Assembly: GCA_963662175.1 (NCBI GenBank)
Contig: OY759223.1
Location: forward strand, 3,629,549-3,693,548
DNA length: 64,000 nt
Direction: 5' to 3'
From: Aradus depressus
Lineage: Eukaryota > Arthropoda > Insecta > Hemiptera > Aradidae
Position 1 is the first letter of the stretch; each line of letters opens with the position of its first letter. The position numbers and the translations under genes were made by a program. The notes below the pieces were generated by a model, which was not told the origin of the DNA, did no database searches, and saw only the letters and a program-made list of their open reading frames with translations. Positions 42,781 through 57,412 of the stretch are shown here, one piece after another.

Positions 42781-45495
42781 ACATAACCAGTCAAATTTCA
42801 GCGAAATCGGCTGAGAGGAGAGGGTAGTTCCTGGGAGGGGGGGGGGGGGGGGGGCTCAGTTAAATATCCCAATAAATTTCGTTGTAATTAATGTATCAAC
42901 ATCAAATTTCGTATTTAAAATTAAAATTCACTGAGGACATAACCATTCCATGACAATCCGACCATTAATTAATGAGTTAGCACTATTTTTATGCTTAGCC
43001 CCCCATTACAACCCCCCCTCCCGTTCAGAATTTTGGGACACCACATAGCCTATTATTCAATGGAGCTCGGAAGGATGCTACATATGAAGTTTCATGAAAA
43101 TCCGTCCATCCGTTTGGGCGTGATGCTGGAACAAACATACAAACAAACCCCTTTTCAGCTTTACCAATATAGAAGTCGGTGGAAGAGAACGGGTAGATAA
43201 CTGATTCTGAATTCAAAAATCCCAATAACTGCCGATGTAATGAATGTATCAACATCAAATTTCGTATTTCAAGTTAACATTCCCGGAGGACATAACCAGT
43301 CAAATTTCAGCGATATCGGCAGAGAACAGGGGGGAGTTCCGGGGTGGGGGCTTAAATCAAAAACCCCAATAACTGCCGATGTAATGAATGTATCAACATC
43401 AAATTTCGTATTTAAAATTGAAATTCACTGAGGACATAACCAGTCAAATTTCAGCGAATTCGGCTGAGAGGAGAGGGTAGTTCCCGGGAGGGGGGGGGGG
43501 GGGGGGCTCAGTTAAATATCCCAATAAATTTCGTTGTAATTAATGTATCAACATCAAATTTCGTATTTAAAATTAAAATTCACTGAGGACATAACCATTC
43601 CATGACAATCCGACCATTAATTAATGAGTTAGCACTATTTTTATGCTTAGCCCCCCATTACAACCCCCCCTCCTGTTCAGAATTTTGGGACGCCACACCC
43701 ACTATTCTTCTATTTGACTTTTAAGAATACGACATATGAAATTTCATGACAATCCGACCATTAATTAATGAGTTACCACTATTTTTATGCTTAGCCCCCC
43801 TTAGACCCCCCCTCCCGTTCGGAATTTTGGGACGCCACATAGCCTATTATTCAATCGAGCTCGAAAGGATGCTACATATGAAGTTTCATGAAAATCCGTC
43901 CATCCGTTTGGACGTGATGCTGGAACAAACATACAAACAAACCCCTTTTCAGCTTTACCAATAAAGAAGTCGGTGGAAGAGAACGGGTAGATAACTGATT
44001 CTGAATTCAAAAATCCCTATAACTGCCGATGTAATGAATGTATCAACATCAAATTTCGTATTTAAAATTAACATTCCCGGGGGACATTACCAGTCAAATT
44101 TCAACGATATCGGCAGAGAACAGGGGGGAGTTCCGGGGTGGGGGCTTAAATCAAAAACCCCAATAACTGCCGATGTAATGAATGTATCAACATCAAATTT
44201 CGTATTTAAAATTGAAATTCACTGAGGACATAAGCAGTCAAATTTCAGCGAAATCGGCTGAGAGGAGAGGGTAGTTCCCGGGAGGGGGGGGGGGGGGGGG
44301 GGCTCAGTTAAATATCCCAATAAATTTCGATGTAATTAATGTATCAACATCAAATTTCGTATTTAAAATTAAAATTCACTGAGGACATAACCAGTCAAAT
44401 TTCAGCGAAATCGGCTGAGAGGAGAGGGGAGTTCCCGGGAGGGGGGGGGGGGGGCTCAGTTAAATATCCCAATAAATTTCGATGTAATTAATGTATCAAC
44501 ATCAAATTTCGTATTTAAAATTAAAATTCACTGAGGACATAACCATTCCATGACAATCCGACCATTAATTAATGAGTTAGCACTATTTTTATGCTTAGCC
44601 CCCCATTACAACCCCCCCTCCCGTTCAGAATTTTGGCACGCCACACCCACTATTCTTCTATTTGACCTTTAAGAATACGACATATGAAATTTCATGACAA
44701 TCCGACCATTAATTAATGAGTTACCACTATTTTTATGCTTAGCCCCCCATTACAACCCCCCCTCCCGTTCAGAATTTTGGGACGCCACATAGCCTATTAT
44801 TCAATGGAGCTCGGAAGGATGCTACATATGAAGTTTCATGAAAATCCGTCCATCCGTTTGGGCGTGATGCTGGAACAAACATACAAACAAACCCCTTTTC
44901 AGCTTTACCAATATAGAAGTCGGTGGAAGAGAACGGGTAGATAACTGATTCTGAATTCAAAAATCCCAATAACTGCCGATGTAATGAATGTATCAACATC
45001 AAATTTCGTATTTCAAGTTAACATTCCCGGAGGACATAACCAGTCAAATTTCAGCGATATCGGCAGAGAACAGGGGGGAGTTCCGGGGTGGGGGCTTAAA
45101 TCAAAAACCCCAATAACTGCCGATGTAATGAATGTATCAACATCAAATTTCGTATTTAAAATTGAAATTCACTGAGGACATAACGAGTCAAATTTCAGCG
45201 AATTCGGCTGAGAGGAGAGGGTAGTTCCCGGGAGGGGGGGGGGGGGGGGGGGGGGCTCAGTTAAATATCCCAATAAATTTCGTTGTAATTAATGTATCAA
45301 CATCAAATTTCGTATTTAAAATTAAAATTCACTGAGGACATAACCATTCCATGACAATCCGACCATTAATTAATGAGTTAGCACTATTTTTATGCTTAGC
45401 CCCCCATTACAACCCCCCCCTCCCGTTCAGAATTTTGGGACGCCACACCCACTATTCTTCTATTTGACCTTTAAGAATACGACATATGAAATTTC

Positions 45496-46942
45496 ATGAC
45501 AATCCGACCATTAATTAATGAGTTACCACTATTTTTATGCTTAGCCCCCCTTAGACCCCCCCTCCCGTTCGGAATTTTGGGACGCCACATAGCCTATTAT
45601 TCAATCGAGCTCGAAAGGATGCTACATATGAAGTTTCATGAAAATCCGTCCATCCGTTTGGACGTGATGCTGGAACAAACATACAAACAAACCCCTTTTC
45701 AGCTTTACCAATAAAGAAGTCGGTGGAAGAGAACGGGTAGATAACTGATTCTGAATTCAAAAATCCCTATAACTGCCGATGTAATGAATGTATCAACATC
45801 AAATTTCGTATTTAAAATTAACATTCCCGGGGGACATTACCAGTCAAATTTCAGCGATATCGGCAGAGAACAGGGGGGAGTTCCGGGGTGGGGGCTTAAA
45901 TCAAAAACCCCAATAACTGCCGATGTAATGAATGTATCAACATCAAATTTCGTATTTAAAATTGAAATTCACTGAGGACATAAGCAGTCAAATTTCAGCG
46001 AAATCGGCTGAGAGGAGAGGGTAGTTCCCGGGAGGGGGGGGGGGGGGGGGGGGCTCAGTTAAATATCCCAATGAATTTCGATGTAATTAATGTATCAACA
46101 TCAAATTTCGTATTTAAAATTAAAATTCACTGAGGACATAACCAGTCAAATTTCAGCGAAATCGGCTGAGAGGAGAGGGGAGTTCCCGGGATGGGGGGGG
46201 GGGGGGAGGGGGGGGGGGCTCAGTTAAATATCCCAATAAATTTCGATGTAATTAATGTATCAACATCAAATTTCGTATTTAAAATTAAAATTCACTGAGG
46301 ACATAACCATTCTATGACAATCCGACCATTAATTTATGAGTTAGCACTATTTTTATGCTTAGCCCCCCATTACAACCCCCCCCTCCTGTTCAGAATTTTG
46401 GGACGCCACACCCACTATTCTTCTATTTGACCTTTAAGAATACGACATATGAAATTTCATGACAATCCGACCATTCATTAATGAGTTACCACTATTTTTA
46501 TGCTTAGCCCCCCCTTAGAGCCCCCCCTCCCGTTCGGAATTTTGGGACGCCACATAGCCTATTATTTAATCGAGCTCGGAAGGATGCTACATATGAAGTT
46601 TCATGAAAATCCGTCCATCCGTTTGGGCTTGATGCTGGAACAAACATACAAACAAACCCCTTTTCAGCTTTACCAATATAGAAGTCAGTGGAAGAGAACG
46701 GGTAGATAACTGATTCTGAATTCAAAAATCCCAATAACTGTCGATGTAATGAATGTATCAACATCAAATTTCGTATTTAAAGTTAACATTCCCGGAGGAC
46801 ATAACCAGTCAAATTTCAGCGATATCGGCAGAGAACAGGGGGGAGTTCCGGGGTGGGGGCTTAAATCAAAAACCCCAATAACTGCCGATGTAATTAATGT
46901 ATCAACATCAAATTTCGTATTTAAAATTAAAATTCACTGAGG
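45496..46942 (+). repeat. Third-order block 3b, copy of 41.3-42.8 kb
   Basis: Shares the interrupted G run (near 46193), CCCCCCTTAGACCCCC and GTTTGGGCTTGATGC with 41.3-42.8 kb. A third interrupted run of the same kind is near 47797. Confidence 0.8.
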
Positions 46943-49900
46943 ACATAACCATTCCATGACAATCCGACCATTAATTAATGAGTTAGCACTATTTTTATGC
47001 TTGGCCCCCCATTACAACCCCCCCTCCCGTTCAGAATTTTGGCACGCCACACCCACTATTCTTCTATTTGACCTTTAAGAATACGACATATGAAATTTCA
47101 TGACAATCCGACCATTAATTAATGAGTTACCACTATTTTTATGCTTAGCCCCCCATTACAACCCCCCCTCCCGTTCAGAATTTTGGGACGCCACATAGCC
47201 TATTATTCAATGGAGCTCGGAAGGATGCTACATATGAAGTTTCATGAAAATCCGTCCATCCGTTTGGACGTGATGCTGGAACAAACATACAAACAAACCC
47301 CTTTTCAGCTTTACCAATAAAGAAGTCGGTGGAAGAGAACGGGTAGATAACTGATTCTGAATTCAAAAATCCCTATAACTGCCGATGTAATGAATGTATC
47401 AACATCAAATTTCGTATTTAAAATTAACATTCCCGGGGGACATTACCAGTCAAATTTCAGCGATATCGGCAGAGAACAGGGGGGAGTTCCGGGGTGGGGG
47501 CTTAAATCAAAAACCCCAATAACTGCCGATGTAATGAATGTATCAACATCAAATTTCGTATTTAAAATTGAAATTCACTGAGGACATAAGCAGTCAAATT
47601 TCAGCGAAATCGGCTGAGAGGAGAGGGTAGTTCCCGGGAGGGGGGGGGGGGGGGGGGCTCAGTTAAATATCCCAATGAATTTCGATGTAATTAATGTATC
47701 AACATCAAATTTCGTATTTAAAATTAAAATTCACTGAGGACATAACCAGTCAAATTTCAGCGAAATCGGCTGAGAGGAGAGGGGAGTTCCCGGGATGGGG
47801 GGGGGGGGGAGGGGGGGGGGCTCAGTTAAATATCCCAATAAATTTCGATGTAATTAATGTATCAACATCAAATTTCGTATTTAAAATTAAAATTCACTGA
47901 GGACATAACCAGTCAAATTTCAGCGAAATCGGCTGAGAGGAGAGGGGAGTTCCCGGGAGGGGGGGGGGGGGGGCTCAGTTAAATATCCCAATAAATTTCG
48001 ATGTAATTAATGTATCAACATCAAATTTCGTATTTAAAATTAAAATTCACTGAGGACATAACCATTCCATGACAATCCGACCATTAATTAATGAGTTAGC
48101 ACTATTTTTATGCTTAGCCCCCCATTACAACCCCCCCTCCCGTTCAGAATTTTGGCACGCCACACCCACTATTCTTCTATTTGACCTTTAAGAATACGAC
48201 ATATGAAATTTCATGACAATCCGACCATTAATTAATGAGTTACCACTATTTTTATGCTTAGCCCCCCATTACAACCCCCCCTCCCGTTCAGAATTTTGGG
48301 ACGCCACATAGCCTATTATTCAATGGAGCTCGGAAGGATGCTACATATGAAGTTTCATGAAAATCCGTCCATCCGTTTGGACGTGATGCTGGAACAAACA
48401 TACAAACAAACCCCTTTTCAGCTTTACCAATAAAGAAGTCGGTGGAAGAGAACGGGTAGATAACTGATTCTGAATTCAAAAATCCCTATAACTGCCGATG
48501 TAATGAATGTATCAACATCAAATTTCGTATTTAAAATTAACATTCCCGGGGGACATTACCAGTCAAATTTCAGCGATATCGGCAGAGAACAGGGGGGAGT
48601 TCCGGGGTGGGGGCTTAAATCAAAAACCCCAATAACTGCCGATGTAATGAATGTATCAACATCAAATTTCTTATTTAAAATTGAAATTCACTGAGGACAT
48701 AAGCAGTCAAATTTCAGCGAAATCGGCTGAGAGGAGAGGGTAGTTCCCGGGAGGGGGGGGGGGCTCAGTTAAATATCCCAATAAATTTCGATGTAATTAA
48801 TGTATCAACATCAAATATCGTATTTAAAATTAAAATTCACTGAGGACATAACCAGTCAAATTTCAGCGAAATCGGCTGAGAGGAGAGGGGAGTTCCCGGG
48901 AGGGGGGGGGGGGGGGGGGCTCAGTTAAATATCCCAATAAATTTCGATGTAATTAATGTATCAACATCAAATTTCGTATTTAAAATTAAAATTCACTGAG
49001 AACATAACCATTCCATGACAATCCGACCATTAATTAATGAGTTAGCACTATTTTTATGCTTAGCCCCCCATTACAACCCCCCCTCCCGTTCAGAATTTTG
49101 GCACGCCACACCCACTATTCTTCTATTTGACCTTTAAGAATACGACATATGAAATTTCATGACAATCCGACCATTAATTAATGAGTTACCACTATTTTTA
49201 TGCTTAGCCCCCCATTACAACCCCCCCTCCCGTTCAGAATTTTGGGACGCCACATAGCCTATTATTCAATGGAGCTCGGAAGGATGCTACATATGAAGTT
49301 TCATGAAAATCCGTCCATCCGTTTGGGCGTGATGCTGGAACAAACATACAAACAAACCCCTTTTCAGCTTTACCAATATAGAAGTCGGTGGAAGAGAACG
49401 GGTAGATAACTGATTCTGAATTCAAAAATCCCAATAACTGCCGATGTAATGAATGTATCAACATCAAATTTCGTATTTCAAGTTAACATTCCCGGAGGAC
49501 ATAACCAGTCAAATTTCAGCGATATCGGCAGAGAACAGGGGGGAGTTCCGGGGTGGGGGCTTAAATCAAAAACCCCAATAACTGCCGATGTAATGAATGT
49601 ATCAACATCAAATTTCGTATTTAAAATTGAAATTCACTGAGGACATAAGCAGTCAAATTTCAGCGAAATCGGCTGAGAGGAGAGGGTAGTTCCCGGGAGG
49701 GGGGGGGGGGCTCAGTTAAATATCCCAATAAATTTCGATGTAATTAATGTATCAACATCAAATTTCGTATTTAAAATTAAAATTCACTGAGGACATAACC
49801 AGTCAAATTTCAGCGAAATCGGCTGAGAGGAGAGGGGAGTTCCCGGGAGGGGGGGGGGGGGGGGGCTCAGTTAAATATCCCAATAAATTTCGATGTAATT

Positions 49901-52900
49901 AATGTATCAACATCAAATTTCGTATTTAAAATTAAAATTCACTGAGGACATAACCATTCCATGACAATCCGACCATTAATTAATGAGTTAGCACTATTTT
50001 TATGCTTAGCCCCCCATTACAACCCCCCCTCCCGTTCAGAATTTTGGCACGCCACACCCACTATTCTTCTATTTGACCTTTAAGAATACGACATATGAAA
50101 TTTCATGACAATCCGACCATTAATTAATGAGTTACCACTATTTTTATGCTTAGCCCCCCATTACAACCCCCCCTCCCGTTCAGAATTTTGGGACGCCACA
50201 TAGCCTATTATTCAATGGAGCTCGGAAGGATGCTACATATGAAGTTTCATGAAAATCCGTCCATCCGTTTGGGCGTGATGCTGGAACAAACATACAAACA
50301 AACCCCTTTTCAGCTTTACCAATATAGAAGTCGGTGGAAGAGAACGGGTAGATAACTGATTCTGAATTCAAAAATCCCAATAACTGCCGATGTAATGAAT
50401 GTATCAACATCAAATTTCGTATTTCAAGTTAACATTCCCGGAGGACATAACCAGTCAAATTTCAGCGATATCGGCAGAGAACAGGGGGGAGTTCCGGGGT
50501 GGGGGCTTAAATCAAAAACCCCAATAACTGCCGATGTAATGAATGTATCAACATCAAATTTCGTATTTAAAATTGAAATTCACTGAGGACATAACCAGTC
50601 AAATTTCAGCGAATTCGGCTGAGAGGAGAGGGAAGTTCCCGGGAGGGGGGGGGGGGGGGGGGCTCAGTTAAATATCCCAATAAATTTCGTTGTAATTAAT
50701 GTATCAACATCAAATTTCGTATTTAAAATTAAAATTCACTGAGGACATAACCATTCCATGACAATCCGACCATTAATTAATGAGTTAGCACTATTTTTAT
50801 GCTTAGCCCCCCATTACAACCCCCCCCTCCCGTTCAGAATTTTGGGACGCCACACCCACTATTCTTCTATTTGACCTTTAAGAATACGACATATGAAATT
50901 TCATGACAATCCGACCATTAATTAATGAGTTACCACTATTTTTATGCTTAGCCCCCCTTAGAGCCCCCCCTCCCGTTCGGAATTTTGGGACGCCACATAG
51001 CCTATTATTCAATCGAGCTCGAAAGGATGCTACATATGAAGTTTCATGAAAATCCGTCCATCCGTTTGGACGTGATGCTGGAACAAACATACAAACAAAC
51101 CCCTTTTCAGCTTTACCAATAAAGAAGTCGGTGGAAGAGAACGGGTAGATAACTGATTCTGAATTCAAAAATCCCTATAACTGCCGATGTAATGAATGTA
51201 TCAACATCAAATTTCGTATTTAAAATTAACATTCCCGGGGGATATTACCAGTCAAATTTCAGCGATATCGGCAGAGAACAGGGGGGAGTTCCGGGGTGGG
51301 GGCTTGAATCAAAAACCCCAATAACTGCCGATGTAATGAATGTATCAACATCAAATTTCGTATTTAAAATTGAAATTCACTGAGGACATAAGCAGTCAAA
51401 TTTCAGCGAAATCGGCTGAGAGGAGAGGGTAGTTCCCGGGAGGGGGGTGGGGGGGCTCAGTTAAATATCCCAATAAATTTCGATGTAATTAATGTATCAA
51501 CATCAAATTTCGTATTTAAAATTAAAATTCACTGAGGACATAACCATTCCATGACAATCCGACCATTAATTAATGAGTTAGCACTATTTTTATGCTTAGC
51601 CCCCCATTACAACCCCCCCTCCCGTTCAGAATTTTGGCACGCCACACCCACTATTCTTCTATTTGACCTTTAAGAATACGACATATGAAATTTCATGACA
51701 ATCCGACCATTAATTAATGAGTTACCACTATTTTTATGCTTAGCCCCCCCTTAGAGCCCCCCCTCCCGTTCGGAATTTTGGGACGCCACATAGCCTATTA
51801 TTCAATGGAGCTCGGAAGGATGCTACATATGAAGTTTCATGAAAATCCGTCCATCCGTTTGGGCGTGATGCTGGAACAAACATACAAACATACCCCTTTT
51901 CAGCTTTACCAATATAGAAGTCGGTGGAAGAGAACGGGTAGATAACTGATTCTGAATTCAAAAATCCCAATAACTGTCGATGTAATGAATGTATCAACAT
52001 CAAATTTCGTATTTAAAGTTACCATTCCCGGAGGACATAACCAGTCAAATTTCAGCGATATCGGCAGAGAACAGGGGGGAGTTCGGGGTGGGGGCTTAAA
52101 TCAAAAACCCCAATAACTGCCGATGTAATGAATAAATCAACATCAAATTTCGTATTTAAAATTGAACTTCACTGAGGACATAACCAGTCAAATTTCAGCG
52201 AAATCGGCTGAGAGGAGAGGGTAGTTCCCGGGAGGGGGGTGGGGGGGCTCAGTTAAATATCCCAATAAATTTCGATGTAATTAATGTATCAACATCAAAT
52301 TTCGTATTTAAAATTAAAATTCACTGAGGACATAACCAGTCAAATTTCAGCGAAATCGGCTGAGAGGAGAGGGTAGTTCCCGGGAGGGGGGGGGGGGGGG
52401 GGCTCAGTTAAATATCCCAATAAATTTCGTTGTAATTAATGTATCAACATCAAATTTCGTATTTAAAATTAAAATTCACTGAGGACATAACCAGTCAAAT
52501 TTCAGCGAAATCGGCTGAGAGGAGAGGGGAGTTTCCGGGAGGGGGGGGGGGGACTCAGGTAAATAGCCCAATAAATTTCGATGTAATTAATGTATGAACA
52601 TCAAATTTCGTATTTAAAATTAAAATTCACTGAGGACATAACCATTCCATGACAATCCGACCATTAATTAATGAGTTAGCACTATTTTTATGCTTAGCCC
52701 CCCATTACAACCCCCCCTCCCGTTCAGAATTTTGGGACGCCACACCCACTATTCTTCTATTTGAACTTTAAGAATACGACATATGAAATTTCATGACAAT
52801 CCGACCATTAATTAATGAGTTACCACTATTTTTATGCATAGCCCCCCCTTAGAGTCCCCCCTCCCGTTTGGAATTTTGGGACGCCACATAGCCTATTATT

Positions 52901-55900
52901 CAATGGAGCTCGGAAGGATGCTGCATATGAAGTTTCATGAAAGTCCGTCCATCCGTTTGGGCGTGATGCTGGAACAAACATACCAACAAACCCCTTTTCA
53001 GCTTTACCAATATAGAAGTCGGTGGAAGAGAACGGGTAGATAACTGATTCTGAATTTAAAAATCCCAATAACTGCCGATGTAATGAATGTATCAACATCA
53101 AATTTCGTATTTAAAGTTAACATTCCCGGAGGACATAACCAGTCAAATTTCAGCGATATCGGCAGAGAACAGGGGGAGTTCCGGGGTGGGGGCTTAAATC
53201 AAAAACCCCATTAACTGCCGATGTAATGAATGTATCAACATCAAATTTCGTATTTAAAATTGAACTTCACTGAGGACATAACCAGTCAAATTTCAGCGAA
53301 ATCGGCTGAGAGGAGAGGGGAGTTCCTGGGGGGGGGGGGGGGGGGGGCTCAGTTAAATATCCCAATAAATTTCGATGTAATTAATGTATCAACATCAAAT
53401 TTCGTATTTAAAATTAAAATTCACTGAGGACATAACCAGTCAAATTTCAGCGAAATCGGCTGAGAGGAGAGGGGAGTTCCCGGGAGGGGGGGGGGGGGGG
53501 GGCTCAGTTAAATATCCCAATAAATTTCGATGTAATTAATGTATCAACATCAAATTTCGTATTTAAAATTAAAATTCACTGAGGACATAACCATTCCATG
53601 ACAATCCGACCATTAATTAATGAGTTAGCACTATTTTTATGCTTAGCCCCCCATTACAACCCCCCCTCCCGTTCAGAATTTTGGCACGCCACACCCACTA
53701 TTCTTCTATTTGACCTTTAAGAATACGACATATGAAATTTCATGACAATCCGACCATTAATTAATGAGTTACCACTATTTTTATGCTTAGCCCCCCCTTA
53801 GAGCCCCCCCTCCCGTTCGGAATTTTGGGACGCCACATAGCCTATTATTCAATGGAGCTCGGAAGGATGCTACATATGAAGTTTCATGAAAATCCGTCCA
53901 TCCGTTTGGGCGTGATGCTGGAACAAACATACAAACATACCCCTTTTCAGCTTTACCAATATAGAAGTCGGTGGAAGAGAACGGGTAGATAACTGATTCT
54001 GAATTCAAAAATCCCAATAACTGTCGATGTAATGAATGTATCAACATCAAATTTCGTATTTAAAGTTACCATTCCCGGAGGACATAACCAGTCAAATTTC
54101 AGCGATATCGGCAGAGAACAGGGGGGAGTTCGGGGTGGGGGCTTAAATCAAAAACCCCAATAACTGCCGATGTAATGAATAAATCAACATCAAATTTCGT
54201 ATTTAAAATTGAACTTCACTGAGGACATAACCAGTCAAATTTCAGCGAAATCGGCTGAGAGGAGAGGGTAGTTCCCGGGAGGGGGGTGGGGGGGCTCAGT
54301 TAAATATCCCAATAAATTTCGATGTAATTAATGTATCAACATCAAATTTCGTATTTAAAATTAAAATTCACTGAGGACATAACCATTCCATGACAATCCG
54401 ACCATTAATTAATGAGTTAGCACTATTTTTATGCTTAGCCCCCCATTACAACCCCCCCTCCCGTTCAGAATTTTGGGACGCCACACCCACTATTCTTCTA
54501 TTTGAACTTTAAGAATACGACATATGAAATTTCATGACAATCCGACCATTAATTAATGAGTTACCACTATTTTTATGCATAGCCCCCCCTTAGAGTCCCC
54601 CCTCCCGTTTGGAATTTTGGGACGCCACATAGCCTATTATTCAATGGAGCTCGGAAGGATGCTGCATATGAAGTTTCATGAAAGTCCGTCCATCCGTTTG
54701 GGCGTGATGCTGGAACAAACATACCAACAAACCCCTTTTCAGCTTTACCAATATAGAAGTCGGTGGAAGAGAACGGGTAGATAACTGATTCTGAATTTAA
54801 AAATCCCAATAACTGCCGATGTAATGAATGTATCAACATCAAATTTCGTATTTAAAGTTAACATTCCCGGAGGACATAACCAGTCAAATTTCAGCGATAT
54901 CGGCAGAGAACAGGGGGAGTTCCGGGGTGGGGGCTTAAATCAAAAACCCCATTAACTGCCGATGTAATGAATGTATCAACATCAAATTTCGTATTTAAAA
55001 TTGAACTTCACTGAGGACATAACCAGTCAAATTTCAGCGAAATCGGCTGAGAGGAGAGGGGAGTTCCTGGGGGGGGGGGGGGGGGGGCTCAGTTAAATAT
55101 CCCAATAAATTTCGTTGTAATTAATGTATCAACATCAAATTTCGTATTTAAAATTAAAATTCACTGAGGACATAACCAGTCAAATTTCAGCGAAATCGGC
55201 TGAGAGGAGAGGGGAGTTCCTGGGGGGGGGGGGGGGGGGGGGGGCTCAGTTAAATATCCCAATAAATTTCGATGTAATTAATGTATCAACATCAAATTTC
55301 GTATTTAAAATTAAAATTCACTGAGGACATAACCAGTCAAATTTCAGCGAAATCGGCTGAGAGGAGAGGGGAGTTCCCGGGAGGGGGGGGGGGGGGGGCT
55401 CAGTTAAATATCCCAATAAATTTCGATGTAATTAATGTATCAACATCAAATTTCGTATTTAAAATTAAAATTCACTGAGGACATAACCATTCCATGACAA
55501 TCCGACCATTAATTAATGAGTTAGCACTATTTTTATGCTTAGCCCCCCATTACAACCCCCCCTCCCGTTCAGAATTTTGGCACGCCACACCCACTATTCT
55601 TCTATTTGACCTTTAAGAATACGACATATGAAATTTCATGACAATCCGACCATTAATTAATGAGTTACCACTATTTTTATGCTTAGCCCCCCCTTAGAGC
55701 CCCCCCTCCCGTTCGGAATTTTGGGACGCCACATAGCCTATTATTCAATGGAGCTCGGAAGGATGCTACATATGAAGTTTCATGAAAATCCGTCCATCCG
55801 TTTGGGCGTGATGCTGGAACAAACATACAAACATACCCCTTTTCAGCTTTACCAATATAGAAGTCGGTGGAAGAGAACGGGTAGATAACTGATTCTGAAT

Positions 55901-57412
55901 TCAAAAATCCCAATAACTGTCGATGTAATGAATGTATCAACATCAAATTTCGTATTTAAAGTTACCATTCCCGGAGGACATAACCAGTCAAATTTCAGCG
56001 ATATCGGCAGAGAACAGGGGGGAGTTCGGGGTGGGGGCTTAAATCAAAAACCCCAATAACTGCCGATGTAATGAATAAATCAACATCAAATTTCGTATTT
56101 AAAATTGAACTTCACTGAGGACATAACCAGTCAAATTTCAGCGAAATCGGCTGAGAGGAGAGGGTAGTTCCCGGGAGGGGGGTGGGGGGGCTCAGTTAAA
56201 TATCCCAATAAATTTCGATGTAATTAATGTATCAACATCAAATTTCGTATTTAAAATTAAAATTCACTGAGGACATAACCATTCCATGACAATCCGACCA
56301 TTAATTAATGAGTTAGCACTATTTTTATGCTTAGCCCCCCATTACAACCCCCCCTCCCGTTCAGAATTTTGGGACGCCACACCCACTATTCTTCTATTTG
56401 AACTTTAAGAATACGACATATGAAATTTCATGACAATCCGACCATTAATTAATGAGTTACCACTATTTTTATGCATAGCCCCCCCTTAGAGTCCCCCCTC
56501 CCGTTTGGAATTTTGGGACGCCACATAGCCTATTATTCAATGGAGCTCGGAAGGATGCTGCATATGAAGTTTCATGAAAGTCCGTCCATCCGTTTGGGCG
56601 TGATGCTGGAACAAACATACCAACAAACCCCTTTTCAGCTTTACCAATATAGAAGTCGGTGGAAGAGAACGGGTAGATAACTGATTCTGAATTTAAAAAT
56701 CCCAATAACTGCCGATGTAATGAATGTATCAACATCAAATTTCGTATTTAAAGTTAACATTCCCGGAGGACATAACCAGTCAAATTTCAGCGATATCGGC
56801 AGAGAACAGGGGGAGTTCCGGGGTGGGGGCTTAAATCAAAAACCCCATTAACTGCCGATGTAATGAATGTATCAACATCAAATTTCGTATTTAAAATTGA
56901 ACTTCACTGAGGACATAACCAGTCAAATTTCAGCGAAATCGGCTGAGAGGAGAGGGGAGTTCCTGGGGGGGGGGGGGGGGGGGCTCAGTTAAATATCCCA
57001 ATAAATTTCGTTGTAATTAATGTATCAACATCAAATTTCGTATTTAAAATTAAAATTCACTGAGGACATAACCAGTCAAATTTCAGCGAAATCGGCTGAG
57101 AGGAGAGGGGAGTTTCCGGGAGGGGGGGGGGGCTCAGGTAAATAGCCCAATAAATTTCGATGTAATTAATGTATGAACATCAAATTTCGTATTTAAAATT
57201 AAAATTCACTGAGGACATAACCATTCCATGACAATCCGACCATTAATTAATGAGTTAGCACTATTTTTATGCTTAGCCCCCCATTACAACCCCCCCTCCC
57301 GTTCAGAATTTTGGGACGCCACACCCACTATTCTTCTATTTGAACTTTAAGAATACGACATATGAAATTTCATGACAATCCGACCATTAATTAATGAGTT
57401 ACCACTATTTTT